A stretch of DNA of 64,000 nucleotides, from positions 38,850 through 102,849 of the forward strand of contig CAMCBZ010000006.1 in assembly GCA_945873145.1 (NCBI GenBank). Reading direction: 5' to 3'. The notes beneath the pieces are model-generated. The model was given only the letters and a program-made list of their open reading frames with translations, did no database searches and was not told the origin of the DNA. Positions within the stretch are counted from its first letter, which is position 1. Each line of letters starts with the position of its first letter. The position numbers and the translations under genes were made by a program. Below, one piece after another: positions 56,620 through 64,000 of this stretch. Origin of the DNA: an uncultured Prevotella sp. GTDB lineage: Bacteria; Bacteroidota; Bacteroidia; Bacteroidales; Bacteroidaceae.

Positions 56620-58794
56620 ATGAATAAAGCAATAGCAATGGTGCTGGGTGCCATGCTTCTTGGCACTCCAACGATGAAAGCACAGACGATGATTGAGAAA
56701 AACAATATCACGCTCGCCAGCGACCAGATGACGCCAGAGGCTCTTTGGGCCATGGGACGCATCGGCTCGTATGCGGTCTCTCCCGACGGCAAGACGCTGG
56801 TCTATCAGGTGAGCTACTATAGTGTCAAGGAAAACAAGAGCCACACGATGCTCTTCGTGCAGCCGCTGAAAGCCGGCAAGACGATTGCAAAGGCAACAGC
56901 CTTGACCAAGGACAGCAAAAGCGAGACAGATGCCGCATGGATCGAGGGTGGCAAGAAGATTGCCTTCCTTCGTGACGGACAGCTGTGGAAGATGAATGCC
57001 GACGGTACCGGTCGCGTGAAGATGACCGACAGCAAGATCGACATCGAGGGATTTCTTTTCTCTCCCGATGGCAGCAAGGTGATCCTCATCAAGAGCCTCC
57101 CTTATCACGGCAGCATCCAGAAAAATCCTGATGACCTGCCCAAGGCTACGGGACGCCTCGTCACGGATCTGAACTACCGTCACTGGGATCACTACGTAGA
57201 GAGCATACCACATCCGTTCGTTGCCAACGTCAATGGCGACAAGGCTGATGACGGCGTTGACATCCTTGAGGGACAACCCTATGAGTGTCCGATGGCTCCC
57301 TTCGGCGGTATCGAACAGCTGGCATGGAGTCCCGACTCTAAGCAGGTGGCTTACACTTGCCGCAAGAAAGAGGGTGTGGAATACGCCATCTCTACCGATG
57401 CCGACATATACCTATATAATATAGGTACGCGCGCGACCCGCAACCTCTGCAAGCCGGAAGGCTACAAAGAGCCGAAGATCGACCCGACAAAGACCATGCG
57501 CAATCAGGCCGTCAACCATCAGGATGGCGACATGCAGGTGGGTTACGACGTCAACCCGAAGTTCTCTCCCGACGGCAAATACATTGCCTGGCAGAGTATG
57601 AAGAACGACGGCTATGAGAGTGACCGCAACCGTCTCTGTGTCATGGACCTTGCCACTGGCAAGAAGAGCTATGTCACAGAGAAGTTCGACTCCAATGTGG
57701 ACGACTATATATGGAACAGTGACAGCCGCACGCTGTATTTCCTTGGTTGCTGGCACGCCTGCGTGAACATCTATTCAACCGACCTCAACGGCAACGTCAA
57801 GCAGCTCACTGACGGCTGGCACGACTTCGGCTCACTGAAGCTCTTGGCTCCCGGTAAGCTCATCGCTACGCGCCACTCCATGACAGACCCTGACGACATC
57901 TATCAGGTCAATATCAACAAGGCTGAGAAAAAGAGCGTTGCCGTACGCCTCACCGCCGAGAACGACCACATCCTCAACCAGCTTGCCAAGCCCACCATCC
58001 AGCAGCGTTGGGTGAAGACCACCGACGGCAAGAAGGAACTCGTGTGGATTATCCTGCCGCCACACTTCGACGCTACCAAGAAATATCCGACACTGCTTTA
58101 CTGCGAGGGCGGTCCGCAAAGTCCTGTCTCACAGTTCTGGAGCTATCGTTGGAACTTCTCTATTATGGCTGCTCACGGCTATGTCATCGTAGCACCTAAC
58201 CGCCGTGGCCTTCCCGGCTTCGGTTCTGAGTGGAACGAGGAGATCAGTGGCGACTGGACAGGCCAGTGCATGAAGGACTATCTCAGCGCCATCGACGACG
58301 CAACAGCCAACCTGCCTTATGTCGACAAAGACCGTTTGGGTTGCGTAGGCGCTTCTTTTGGCGGCTTCTCCGTTTACTATCTTGCCGGTCATCACGACAA
58401 GCGCTTCAAGTGTTTCATCGCTCACGACGGCGCTTTCAACCTTGAGTCGATGTATACAGACACCGAGGAGGACTGGTTCTCCAACTGGGAGTATGACGAC
58501 GCTTACTGGAACAAGGACATGACAGCCAACGCTAAGCGCACCTACGACAACAGTCCGCATAAGTTCGTCGACAAGTGGGATACGCCTATTCTCTGCATCC
58601 ATGGCGAGAAGGACTACCGTATCAATGCCAACCAAGGCATGGGTGCCTTCAACGCAGCACGTATGCGTGGCATTCCCGCTGAGCTGCTCATCTTCCCTGA
58701 CGAGAACCACTGGGTGCTCAAACCACAGAATGGTATCCTGTGGCAACGCACGTTCTTCAACTGGCTCGACCGCTGGTTGAAAGATAAGAAATAA
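56620..58794 (+). CDS. S9-family peptidase, DPP5-like
   Basis: This 724-residue protein has a signal peptide (cut near TMKAQ, residue 22), an N-terminal beta-propeller (about 45-440, with TolB-like SPDGKTLVYQV, SPDGSKVILIKS and SPDSKQVAYTCR blades) and a C-terminal alpha/beta hydrolase. The catalytic triad is Ser579 (GASFGG), Asp665 (HGEKDYRI) and His697 (ENHWVLKP). It most resembles the periplasmic dipeptidyl-peptidase 5 of Porphyromonas, which trims dipeptides after hydrophobic residues. The MFS gene 91 bp downstream suggests peptide use. The exact specificity is not readable. Confidence 0.88.
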   Translation: MNKAIAMVLGAMLLGTPTMKAQTMIEKNNITLASDQMTPEALWAMGRIGSYAVSPDGKTLVYQVSYYSVKENKSHTMLFVQPLKAGKTIAKATALTKDSKSETDAAWIEGGKKIAFLRDGQLWKMNADGTGRVKMTDSKIDIEGFLFSPDGSKVILIKSLPYHGSIQKNPDDLPKATGRLVTDLNYRHWDHYVESIPHPFVANVNGDKADDGVDILEGQPYECPMAPFGGIEQLAWSPDSKQVAYTCRKKEGVEYAISTDADIYLYNIGTRATRNLCKPEGYKEPKIDPTKTMRNQAVNHQDGDMQVGYDVNPKFSPDGKYIAWQSMKNDGYESDRNRLCVMDLATGKKSYVTEKFDSNVDDYIWNSDSRTLYFLGCWHACVNIYSTDLNGNVKQLTDGWHDFGSLKLLAPGKLIATRHSMTDPDDIYQVNINKAEKKSVAVRLTAENDHILNQLAKPTIQQRWVKTTDGKKELVWIILPPHFDATKKYPTLLYCEGGPQSPVSQFWSYRWNFSIMAAHGYVIVAPNRRGLPGFGSEWNEEISGDWTGQCMKDYLSAIDDATANLPYVDKDRLGCVGASFGGFSVYYLAGHHDKRFKCFIAHDGAFNLESMYTDTEEDWFSNWEYDDAYWNKDMTANAKRTYDNSPHKFVDKWDTPILCIHGEKDYRINANQGMGAFNAARMRGIPAELLIFPDENHWVLKPQNGILWQRTFFNWLDRWLKDKK

Positions 58795-58826
58795 ATCGCA
58801 ATCATACAAAAGACAAATAAAAAGGT

Positions 58827-58860
58827 ATCCGTGAAAGAAGCGCTCGCCTCTTTCACGGAT
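58827..58860. repeat. 12-bp perfect inverted repeat between peptidase and MFS genes
   Basis: ATCCGTGAAAGA (58827-58838) pairs with TCTTTCACGGAT (58849-58860) across a 10-nt loop, 25 bp before the MFS start. On the plus strand no T run follows, so read-through into the MFS gene is likely. It may set the ratio of the two products. Confidence 0.65.
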
Positions 58861-58885
58861 TCAGGAAAAAAGAGAGAATTCCATT

Positions 58886-60283
58886 ATGACAGAAAAACTT
58901 CAACGTATTCTCAGCGACAGCAAGGGTGCCCGTTGGACAGCCCTTTTCATTGTCGCGTTCACCATGATGACCGGTTACTTCATCACCGACGTGATGTCGC
59001 CGCTGGAAGTACTTCTTGACAAGCCCGTAGCAGCCGGTGGTCTGGGTTGGACCTCAGACGACTATGGCTTCTTTGCAGGCAGTTACGGTCTCATCAACGT
59101 ATTCCTGCTCATGCTGTTCTTCGGCGGCATCATCCTCGACAAGATGGGGATTCGCTTCACAGGAATCATGGCTTGCGGTTTGATGGTGATTGGCGTGTTC
59201 ATTAAATACTATGGCGTGACAGGTGACTTCGGCGATAGTCGTTTCACCCTGAGCTTTGTCAACTTCTCCCTGCCCATGTCTGCGGCAGTAGCCTCATTGG
59301 GCTTTGCCATCTTCGGCGTAGGCTGCGAGATCTGCGGAATCACCGTGTCGAAGATCATCACGAAGTGGTTCACCGGTCACGAGCTTGCGCTCGCCATGGG
59401 CATTCAGGTAGCCCTCGCCCGTCTGGGAACGGCAGGTGCCATGATGGGCTCATTGCCCTTTGCCAAGGCTTTCGGCGGTAAGGTGGGTGCTCCCGTGCTC
59501 CTCGGTCTGGTGCTGTTGGTGATTGGTTTCCTGTCCTTCATCGTTTACACGGTCATGGACAAGAAGCTTGACAAGAGTGTAGAGGAAGCTAAGGGCGAGA
59601 AAGAGTTCGAGAAAGAGAAAGAGACGCTCGACGAGGAGTCTGACGACGACTTCCACTTCCGCGACCTGAAGTACATCTTCTCCAACCCAGGCTTCTGGTG
59701 CATCTGTCTCCTCTGCCTGCTGTTCTATAGCGGTGTCTTCCCCTTCTTGAAGTTCGCAACCAAACTGATGATCGCCAACTACGGTGTTCCTGAGGATATG
59801 GCCGGCATCATTCCGGGTCTGATTCCCTTCGGCACCATCCTGCTGACTCCGCTCTTCGGCTCACTCTACGACCGTATCGGCAAGGGCGCAACGCTGATGC
59901 TCATCGGCTCGACCATGTTGGCTGCCGTGCACTTCATCTTTGCTATCCACATCCTGCCCTATGGTTGGTTTGCCGTGATCATCATGATCATCTTAGGTGT
60001 CGCCTTCTCCTTGGTACCATCAGCCATGTGGCCGAGCGTTCCCAAGATCATCCCGATGAAGCTTTTGGGCTCTGCCTATGCCATCATCTTCTATATTCAG
60101 AACATTGGACTGGCTCTCGTACCTATGTTCATCGGTAAGGTCAACGGTGCAGATCCGAGCTACACAACGAGCATGAGCATCTTCTGTGGTTTCGGTGTGG
60201 CCGCTGTCATCATCTCACTCCTGCTGATTGCCGTGGATAAGAAGAAGCACTACGGACTGCAGGATGCCAATATCAAGAAATAA
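58886..60283 (+). CDS. MFS transporter
   Basis: This 465-residue inner-membrane protein has 12 predicted segments in two halves, joined by a charged cytoplasmic loop (about 225-255, KSVEEAKGEKEFEKEKETLDEE). The A-motif-like GGIILDKMGIRFTG lies after segment 2 and its counterpart GSLYDRIGKGATLM after segment 8. The substrate is unknown; the neighbouring dipeptidyl peptidase suggests peptides or amino acids. It ends at a strong terminator. Confidence 0.88.
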   Translation: MTEKLQRILSDSKGARWTALFIVAFTMMTGYFITDVMSPLEVLLDKPVAAGGLGWTSDDYGFFAGSYGLINVFLLMLFFGGIILDKMGIRFTGIMACGLMVIGVFIKYYGVTGDFGDSRFTLSFVNFSLPMSAAVASLGFAIFGVGCEICGITVSKIITKWFTGHELALAMGIQVALARLGTAGAMMGSLPFAKAFGGKVGAPVLLGLVLLVIGFLSFIVYTVMDKKLDKSVEEAKGEKEFEKEKETLDEESDDDFHFRDLKYIFSNPGFWCICLLCLLFYSGVFPFLKFATKLMIANYGVPEDMAGIIPGLIPFGTILLTPLFGSLYDRIGKGATLMLIGSTMLAAVHFIFAIHILPYGWFAVIIMIILGVAFSLVPSAMWPSVPKIIPMKLLGSAYAIIFYIQNIGLALVPMFIGKVNGADPSYTTSMSIFCGFGVAAVIISLLLIAVDKKKHYGLQDANIKK

Positions 60284-60326
60284 GCTTCAATTCCCCTCCA
60301 CAAGGAATCGGAATTCATCCTATTAG

Positions 60327-60368
60327 AAGCATGGGACTTGTTATCATCAGCAAGTCTCATGCTTTTTT
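60327..60368 (+). terminator. Terminator of the MFS gene
   Basis: A 14-bp stem with one G-T pair (60327-60340 with 60351-60364) is followed by six T, 44 bp after the stop. Confidence 0.85.
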
Positions 60369-60443
60369 ATTTTTCTTCTTTTCTTCTATTCTATCACATG
60401 TTTCCATAATTACCTTTTATTATTCTAAAAGCACTACGAAACG

Positions 60444-60474
60444 TTTGCTACATAAAATATTTTTTGTAGCTTTG
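60444..60474 (+). promoter_or_regulatory. Promoter of the AAA-like/PD-(D/E)XK gene
   Basis: TTTG (60444-60447), a 19-bp spacer and TAGCTTTG (60467-60474) match the consensus; leader about 35 nt. Confidence 0.7.
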
Positions 60475-60518
60475 CAAGGACGAGAACGTCTTGAGTCATC
60501 AACAAAAAGATTTAAGCC

Positions 60519-62063
60519 ATGAAATATCCCATAGGAATACAGGACTTTGAAAGCCTACGAAGCAATGGATATGAGTATGTTGATAAGACAGAACTCATAT
60601 ACAAGCTCGTGCATGAGGGGACTTATTATTTCCTGAGCCGCCCACGCAGATTTGGGAAATCGCTGCTCATGTCCACACTTGCTGCCTACTTTAGCGGCAA
60701 GCGGGAGCTGTTTCATGGCTTAGACATCGATAAGCTTGAGAAGGACTGGACGGTTTATCCAGTGCTGTATCTTGATCTCAACACCGACAAATATGATTCA
60801 GAGGAAGTATTGGAAAGCCGTCTGAACCTCTTTCTCTCCCATTGGGAACAGCAATATGGAAGGAATCCCAATGAGGTCACGTTTGGCCAGCGATTTGAAG
60901 GCATCATCAGTCGAGTAGCCACAAAAACGGGGAAACCAGTCGTGATCCTTGTCGATGAATACGACAAACCTATGTTGCAGGCCATCAACAACAACAAGTT
61001 GCAAACTATCTTTCGCAATACGTTGAAAGCCTTCTATGGCGCGCTGAAGACGCAGGACAGATACATCCGCTTCGCTCTTCTCACCGGCGTGACGAAGTTT
61101 GGAAAGGTCAGCGTGTTCTCAGATTTGAACAATCTGACCGACATCTCCATGGACGAGAGCTACGAAACGCTCTGCGGCATCACAGAGGAAGAGATGCACC
61201 GCTATTTCGAAGAGGGCATCCAGAAACTCGCCGACCGCTACGACATCAGCTACGAGGAGGCTTGCGCACGACTAAAGAAGCGCTACGACGGCTATCATTT
61301 CGTCGAATATGGCACGGGAGTCTATAATCCTTTCAGTCTTCTGAGCACTTTCCGCGCCAATAAGTTCGGCAGCTTTTGGTTTGAGACAGGCACGCCGACG
61401 TTCCTCGTGCAACTGTTGCAACGAGAGAATTTCTATCTTCCTGACCTCACGCAGCAACAGGTATCTGCGGACATGCTCAACTCCATCGATGCCATGGACC
61501 GCAATCCTATCCCCGTCATCTACCAAAGCGGTTATCTGACGATCAAGGACTACGACGAGGAGTTCAAGGTTTATACACTCGGCTTTCCCAATGAAGAGGT
61601 GGAAGAGGGCTTCGCCAACTATCTTCTACCCTTCTATGCTCATACCGGCAGCGAGGGAGCGCCGATGTATGTCCGCAACTTTGTGCTTGCCCTACGCAAC
61701 GGTAAGCCTGAGGAATTTATGAAGCGCATGCAGGTGCTCTTCGCCGACACGGACTACAAGATTGTAGGCAACGCTGAACTGTATTTCCAAAATGCATTCT
61801 ACATCGTCACGAAATTGCTCGGCTTCTACACCGAGGTGGAGCGCACGATTTCCGATGGTCGCATCGACATGATCGTGAAGACAAAGGATTACATCTATAT
61901 CTTTGAGTTCAAATACGACCAAAGTGCGGACACCGCCTTGCAGCAGATTGAGGACAAAGGCTACGCCAAGCCCTTTGCCACCGACGGCCGCAAGATTGTG
62001 AAGATCGGTGTTAACTTCTCGCGCGAACACCGCTGTATCGATGAGTGGAAGATCAAGGAATAG
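60519..62063 (+). CDS. AAA-ATPase-like protein with C-terminal PD-(D/E)XK nuclease fold
   Basis: This 514-residue protein starts with the family pattern YPIGIQDFESLRSNGYEYVDKT. A Walker A-like SRPRRFGKSLL follows near residue 45 and a Walker B VVILVDEYDKP near 145. The middle is helical. The C-terminal part (about 420-500) has the nuclease-fold motif GRIDMIVKTKDYIYIFEFKYD (Asp, then E-x-K). Bacteroidales genomes carry many copies of this family (AAA-ATPase_like plus PDDEXK_9); its function is not established. It has its own promoter, and the lipase gene follows after 55 bp. Confidence 0.85.
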   Translation: MKYPIGIQDFESLRSNGYEYVDKTELIYKLVHEGTYYFLSRPRRFGKSLLMSTLAAYFSGKRELFHGLDIDKLEKDWTVYPVLYLDLNTDKYDSEEVLESRLNLFLSHWEQQYGRNPNEVTFGQRFEGIISRVATKTGKPVVILVDEYDKPMLQAINNNKLQTIFRNTLKAFYGALKTQDRYIRFALLTGVTKFGKVSVFSDLNNLTDISMDESYETLCGITEEEMHRYFEEGIQKLADRYDISYEEACARLKKRYDGYHFVEYGTGVYNPFSLLSTFRANKFGSFWFETGTPTFLVQLLQRENFYLPDLTQQQVSADMLNSIDAMDRNPIPVIYQSGYLTIKDYDEEFKVYTLGFPNEEVEEGFANYLLPFYAHTGSEGAPMYVRNFVLALRNGKPEEFMKRMQVLFADTDYKIVGNAELYFQNAFYIVTKLLGFYTEVERTISDGRIDMIVKTKDYIYIFEFKYDQSADTALQQIEDKGYAKPFATDGRKIVKIGVNFSREHRCIDEWKIKE

Positions 62064-62118
62064 ACGCAAACAAACGATTTCGTCATCATAAAAGCCAAAG
62101 AAAGAAACAACAGCAAGC

Positions 62119-63060
62119 ATGACAGAGAGTACAGAAAGCAGCAACCTGCTCAATTTATTCACAGAAGTGAAGGATACCGTCATCCGTCGCATACGTGGCC
62201 GGAAGAAGGACGTGGCGCTTGTGCTCTCCAGTGGAGGCGCGCGCGGTTTGGCACACATAGGTGCCATCGAAGAACTTCTTGACCGTGGCTACCACATCCG
62301 CTCCATAGCAGGAACGTCGATGGGAGCCCTCGTCGCCGGCATGTATGCAACCGGGAACCTCGAGACCTACCGCTCATGGATGCAGACGATCGACAAACGA
62401 AAGATTCGGGAACTCACGGACTATTCGCCCAGCTTGGACCATCTGGTCAAAGGCAAGCGCATCATCGACACGCTCAAGACCATTGTCCCAGATACCGACA
62501 TCGACACGCTGCCCATTCCTTATGCCGCCATCTCCACAGACTGGGAAAGCGGCCACGAGGTGGTCTTCCGCCACGGCTCCCTCTATGAAGCCATACGCGC
62601 GAGCATCTCTCTGCCTGCCTACTTCGAGCCCATGCACCTCGGCGACAAGTTGCTCATCGACGGAGGCACTACCAATCCTCTGCCTCTCAACCGCGTGGAG
62701 CGACATAAAGGCGATCTGCTCGTGGCCGTCAACGTCTGCGGACATGACTATGAGGGAGAATTGGAACTGAAACGCACCGCCGAACGTCAGCGTATGGCAT
62801 CCTCACGCACCCTGCAACTGCTCAAGCGCATCGTGCCTAACGGACTGAAACTCGACTTCAACTACTTCACATTGTTGAACCGTACCGCCAGCATCATGAT
62901 CCACCAAAACGCGCAGCTCATGCTCAGACTCTGCCCTCCTGATATTCTCCTGGACATCCCCATGCGCAGGTTCAGCGGTTCTGATTACGACAAATCCGAG
63001 CGTCTCATCGCCATCGGTCGTGCAAGGATGAAGAAAGTACTCGATGACTATGAGGAATGA
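62119..63060 (+). CDS. Patatin-like phospholipase
   Basis: This 313-residue patatin-family hydrolase probably cleaves acyl groups from membrane lipids. The oxyanion loop is SSGGARGLAHIG (near residue 37), the nucleophile elbow GTSMGALVAG (near 66), and the catalytic Asp is in IDGGTTNPLPL (near 197). It resembles the RssA/NTE-type bacterial branch. No signal peptide is seen, so it acts at the inner leaflet or in the cytoplasm. No separate promoter was found; it may be cotranscribed with the preceding gene. Confidence 0.9.
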   Translation: MTESTESSNLLNLFTEVKDTVIRRIRGRKKDVALVLSSGGARGLAHIGAIEELLDRGYHIRSIAGTSMGALVAGMYATGNLETYRSWMQTIDKRKIRELTDYSPSLDHLVKGKRIIDTLKTIVPDTDIDTLPIPYAAISTDWESGHEVVFRHGSLYEAIRASISLPAYFEPMHLGDKLLIDGGTTNPLPLNRVERHKGDLLVAVNVCGHDYEGELELKRTAERQRMASSRTLQLLKRIVPNGLKLDFNYFTLLNRTASIMIHQNAQLMLRLCPPDILLDIPMRRFSGSDYDKSERLIAIGRARMKKVLDDYEE

Positions 63061-63106
63061 CAAGTCTTAAACATAGAATATTAATCACTTTTCAACAATC
63101 AAAATC

Positions 63107-63922
63107 ATGAAAAAGAACATTGTATTAGTCATGGCCGTAGCTGCAATGCTGTTTGCCAGCTGCGGAGGTAGCAAGACAAAGTCTGCTGCCGAGGCTACAG
63201 ACTCAACGGCAACTGCCGACAGTACGGAGCAGGTAGACACCACAGCTCTTGCTCCTGAGACCAAGTCCACACTCAACGCGCTGACCGCTCAGGCAACAAG
63301 CGCCATTGGAAAGAAAGATCCCAAGCAGGTGACCACAGCATTAGCAGACCTGGCTACCACCTACAAGACACTGGTCAATGCCGGTAAGCTCGATGATGCC
63401 AAGACTTACGGTGCCGCCATCAAGAAATTCGTCAAGGACAACGAGCAGGCATTGAAGAGCGTAGCCACTAACAACACAACTATCGCCGACCTGATCAACA
63501 ACATTGAGAACCTGCCCACGACAGCAGCCACTACCGCCGACGAAGCCAAAAAGGCTGTCGCCCAAGATGTCGTGAACCTCGCTTCTCCATATCTGCAGAA
63601 GGGTGCCGCCGCTGCTGCCACCGCTGAAACTGCCGCTGCTGTGCTGAAGAATGCCCCCGCCGCTGCCAAAGCCGCCATCGATGCCGCTCCCGCCACAGCC
63701 AAGGCTGCTGCTGAGCAGGCTGCCAACCAGGCCGTCAACAATGCCAAGACCGCAGCTGAGAACAAGGTCAACGAGGAGGCCAACAAAGCTGCTTCCAAAG
63801 CCAACGAGGCTGTGACCAAAGCACAAAGCAAAGCCGCTGAGAAAGTCAACAAGGCTGCCAACAAAGCCAACGACGCCGTCAACAAGGCTGCAGGAAAGGC
63901 GCTGAAAGGACTGGGACTGTAA
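63107..63922 (+). CDS. Ala/Lys-rich repetitive lipoprotein
   Basis: This 271-residue lipoprotein (MLFASC, Cys19) has a Ser/Thr/Ala/Asp spacer (21-55), a helical domain (55-165) and a long tail (165-265) made almost only of Ala, Lys, Asn, Glu and Val in irregular repeats (AANQAVNNAKTAAENKVNEE, KVNKAANKANDAVNKAAGK). The tail should form extended helices, similar in composition to LEA-like or peptidoglycan-associated helical proteins. No family is recognised with confidence. It is the last gene before the contig end. Confidence 0.8.
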   Translation: MKKNIVLVMAVAAMLFASCGGSKTKSAAEATDSTATADSTEQVDTTALAPETKSTLNALTAQATSAIGKKDPKQVTTALADLATTYKTLVNAGKLDDAKTYGAAIKKFVKDNEQALKSVATNNTTIADLINNIENLPTTAATTADEAKKAVAQDVVNLASPYLQKGAAAAATAETAAAVLKNAPAAAKAAIDAAPATAKAAAEQAANQAVNNAKTAAENKVNEEANKAASKANEAVTKAQSKAAEKVNKAANKANDAVNKAAGKALKGLGL

Positions 63923-63953
63923 ACATCATCCATCCTGACCATATAACAACAAC

Positions 63954-64000
63954 CTGTCTCTTATACACATCTCCGAGCCCACGAGACTCCTGAGCATCTC
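63954..64000 (+). other. Illumina Nextera adapter with index (assembly artefact)
   Basis: The Tn5 mosaic end CTGTCTCTTATACACATCT (63954-63972) is followed by CCGAGCCCACGAGAC (63973-63987), an 8-base index TCCTGAGC (63988-63995, i7 index N704) and ATCTC, the start of the P7 side. This is library adapter read-through, not genomic DNA. Confidence 0.98.

Noticed and set aside
58831..59019. Small ORF starting in the hairpin before the MFS gene
   Set aside because: It runs into the MFS gene in another frame and encodes mainly the repeat and shadow sequence.
60519..63060. Defence system (nuclease plus patatin)
   Set aside because: Neither family is defence-specific, and no other defence genes are near; kept only as a low-weight idea.

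Overview
The window looks like a chromosomal contig from a Bacteroidales bacterium, most likely Prevotellaceae (Prevotella/Segatella-like). The reasons are tandem SusC/SusD pairs, a xylan locus with the gene order of the Prevotella bryantii xus cluster, many families typical of the phylum (DUF4230, DUF3078, DUF4491, LA_2272 repeats, AAA-like/PD-(D/E)XK proteins), no Shine-Dalgarno sequences, and repeated Bacteroidetes-type promoters (TTTG - about 20 bp - TAnnTTTG). The last 47 bases are Illumina Nextera adapter with an index, so the true contig ends at about 63953.

Layout. 1-5.6 kb: a glycan-uptake locus on the minus strand (SusC, SusD, truncated surface lipoprotein). 6-12.6 kb: HAD phosphatase, a 350-bp dispersed repeat, a membrane pyrophosphatase (hppA), a small beta-barrel protein, tRNA-Val and dnaB. 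12.7-19.2 kb: a complete leucine operon, leuA-leuC-leuD-second synthase-leuB, behind a leader-peptide attenuator readable base by base. 19.4-23.6 kb: a HUH/Y1 (RAYT-like) transposase-family gene carrying a palindrome inside its reading frame, a phosphohexomutase, a DUF4491 membrane protein and rlmH.

23.7-41.5 kb: carbohydrate and secretion genes. A two-esterase fusion (CE6-like plus CE1-like) and a secreted M6 metalloprotease come first. Then comes a xylan utilisation locus on the minus strand, transcribed from 41.4 kb down: SusC-SusD-SusC-SusD-surface lipoprotein-GH10 xylanase with an inserted carbohydrate-binding region-secreted CBM-like protein. Together these would bind, cut, de-esterify and import arabinoxylan. 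41.6-48.5 kb: a Y-family polymerase, a second copy of the dispersed repeat in inverted orientation, a GTAG-type hairpin, small lipoproteins, two DUF4230 proteins, an AGCS symporter and serS. 48.7-64 kb: two large outer-membrane proteins, pyrG, yidC, a DPP5-like S9 peptidase with an MFS transporter, an AAA-like/PD-(D/E)XK protein, a patatin-like lipase and an Ala/Lys-rich lipoprotein.

The most interesting signals are between or inside genes. They are (1) a family of intergenic elements with paired TCAGAAACGGTTTCTGA palindromes spaced exactly 22 bp apart, (2) a 20-bp palindrome with compensatory changes found upstream of dnaB and in frame inside the RAYT-like gene, (3) the branched-chain leader peptide and attenuator of the leu operon, and (4) shared TGTAACA repeats at the two SusC promoters. 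No CRISPR array, rRNA operon, prophage or recognised defence island was seen. All family names are from reading the proteins, not from searches.
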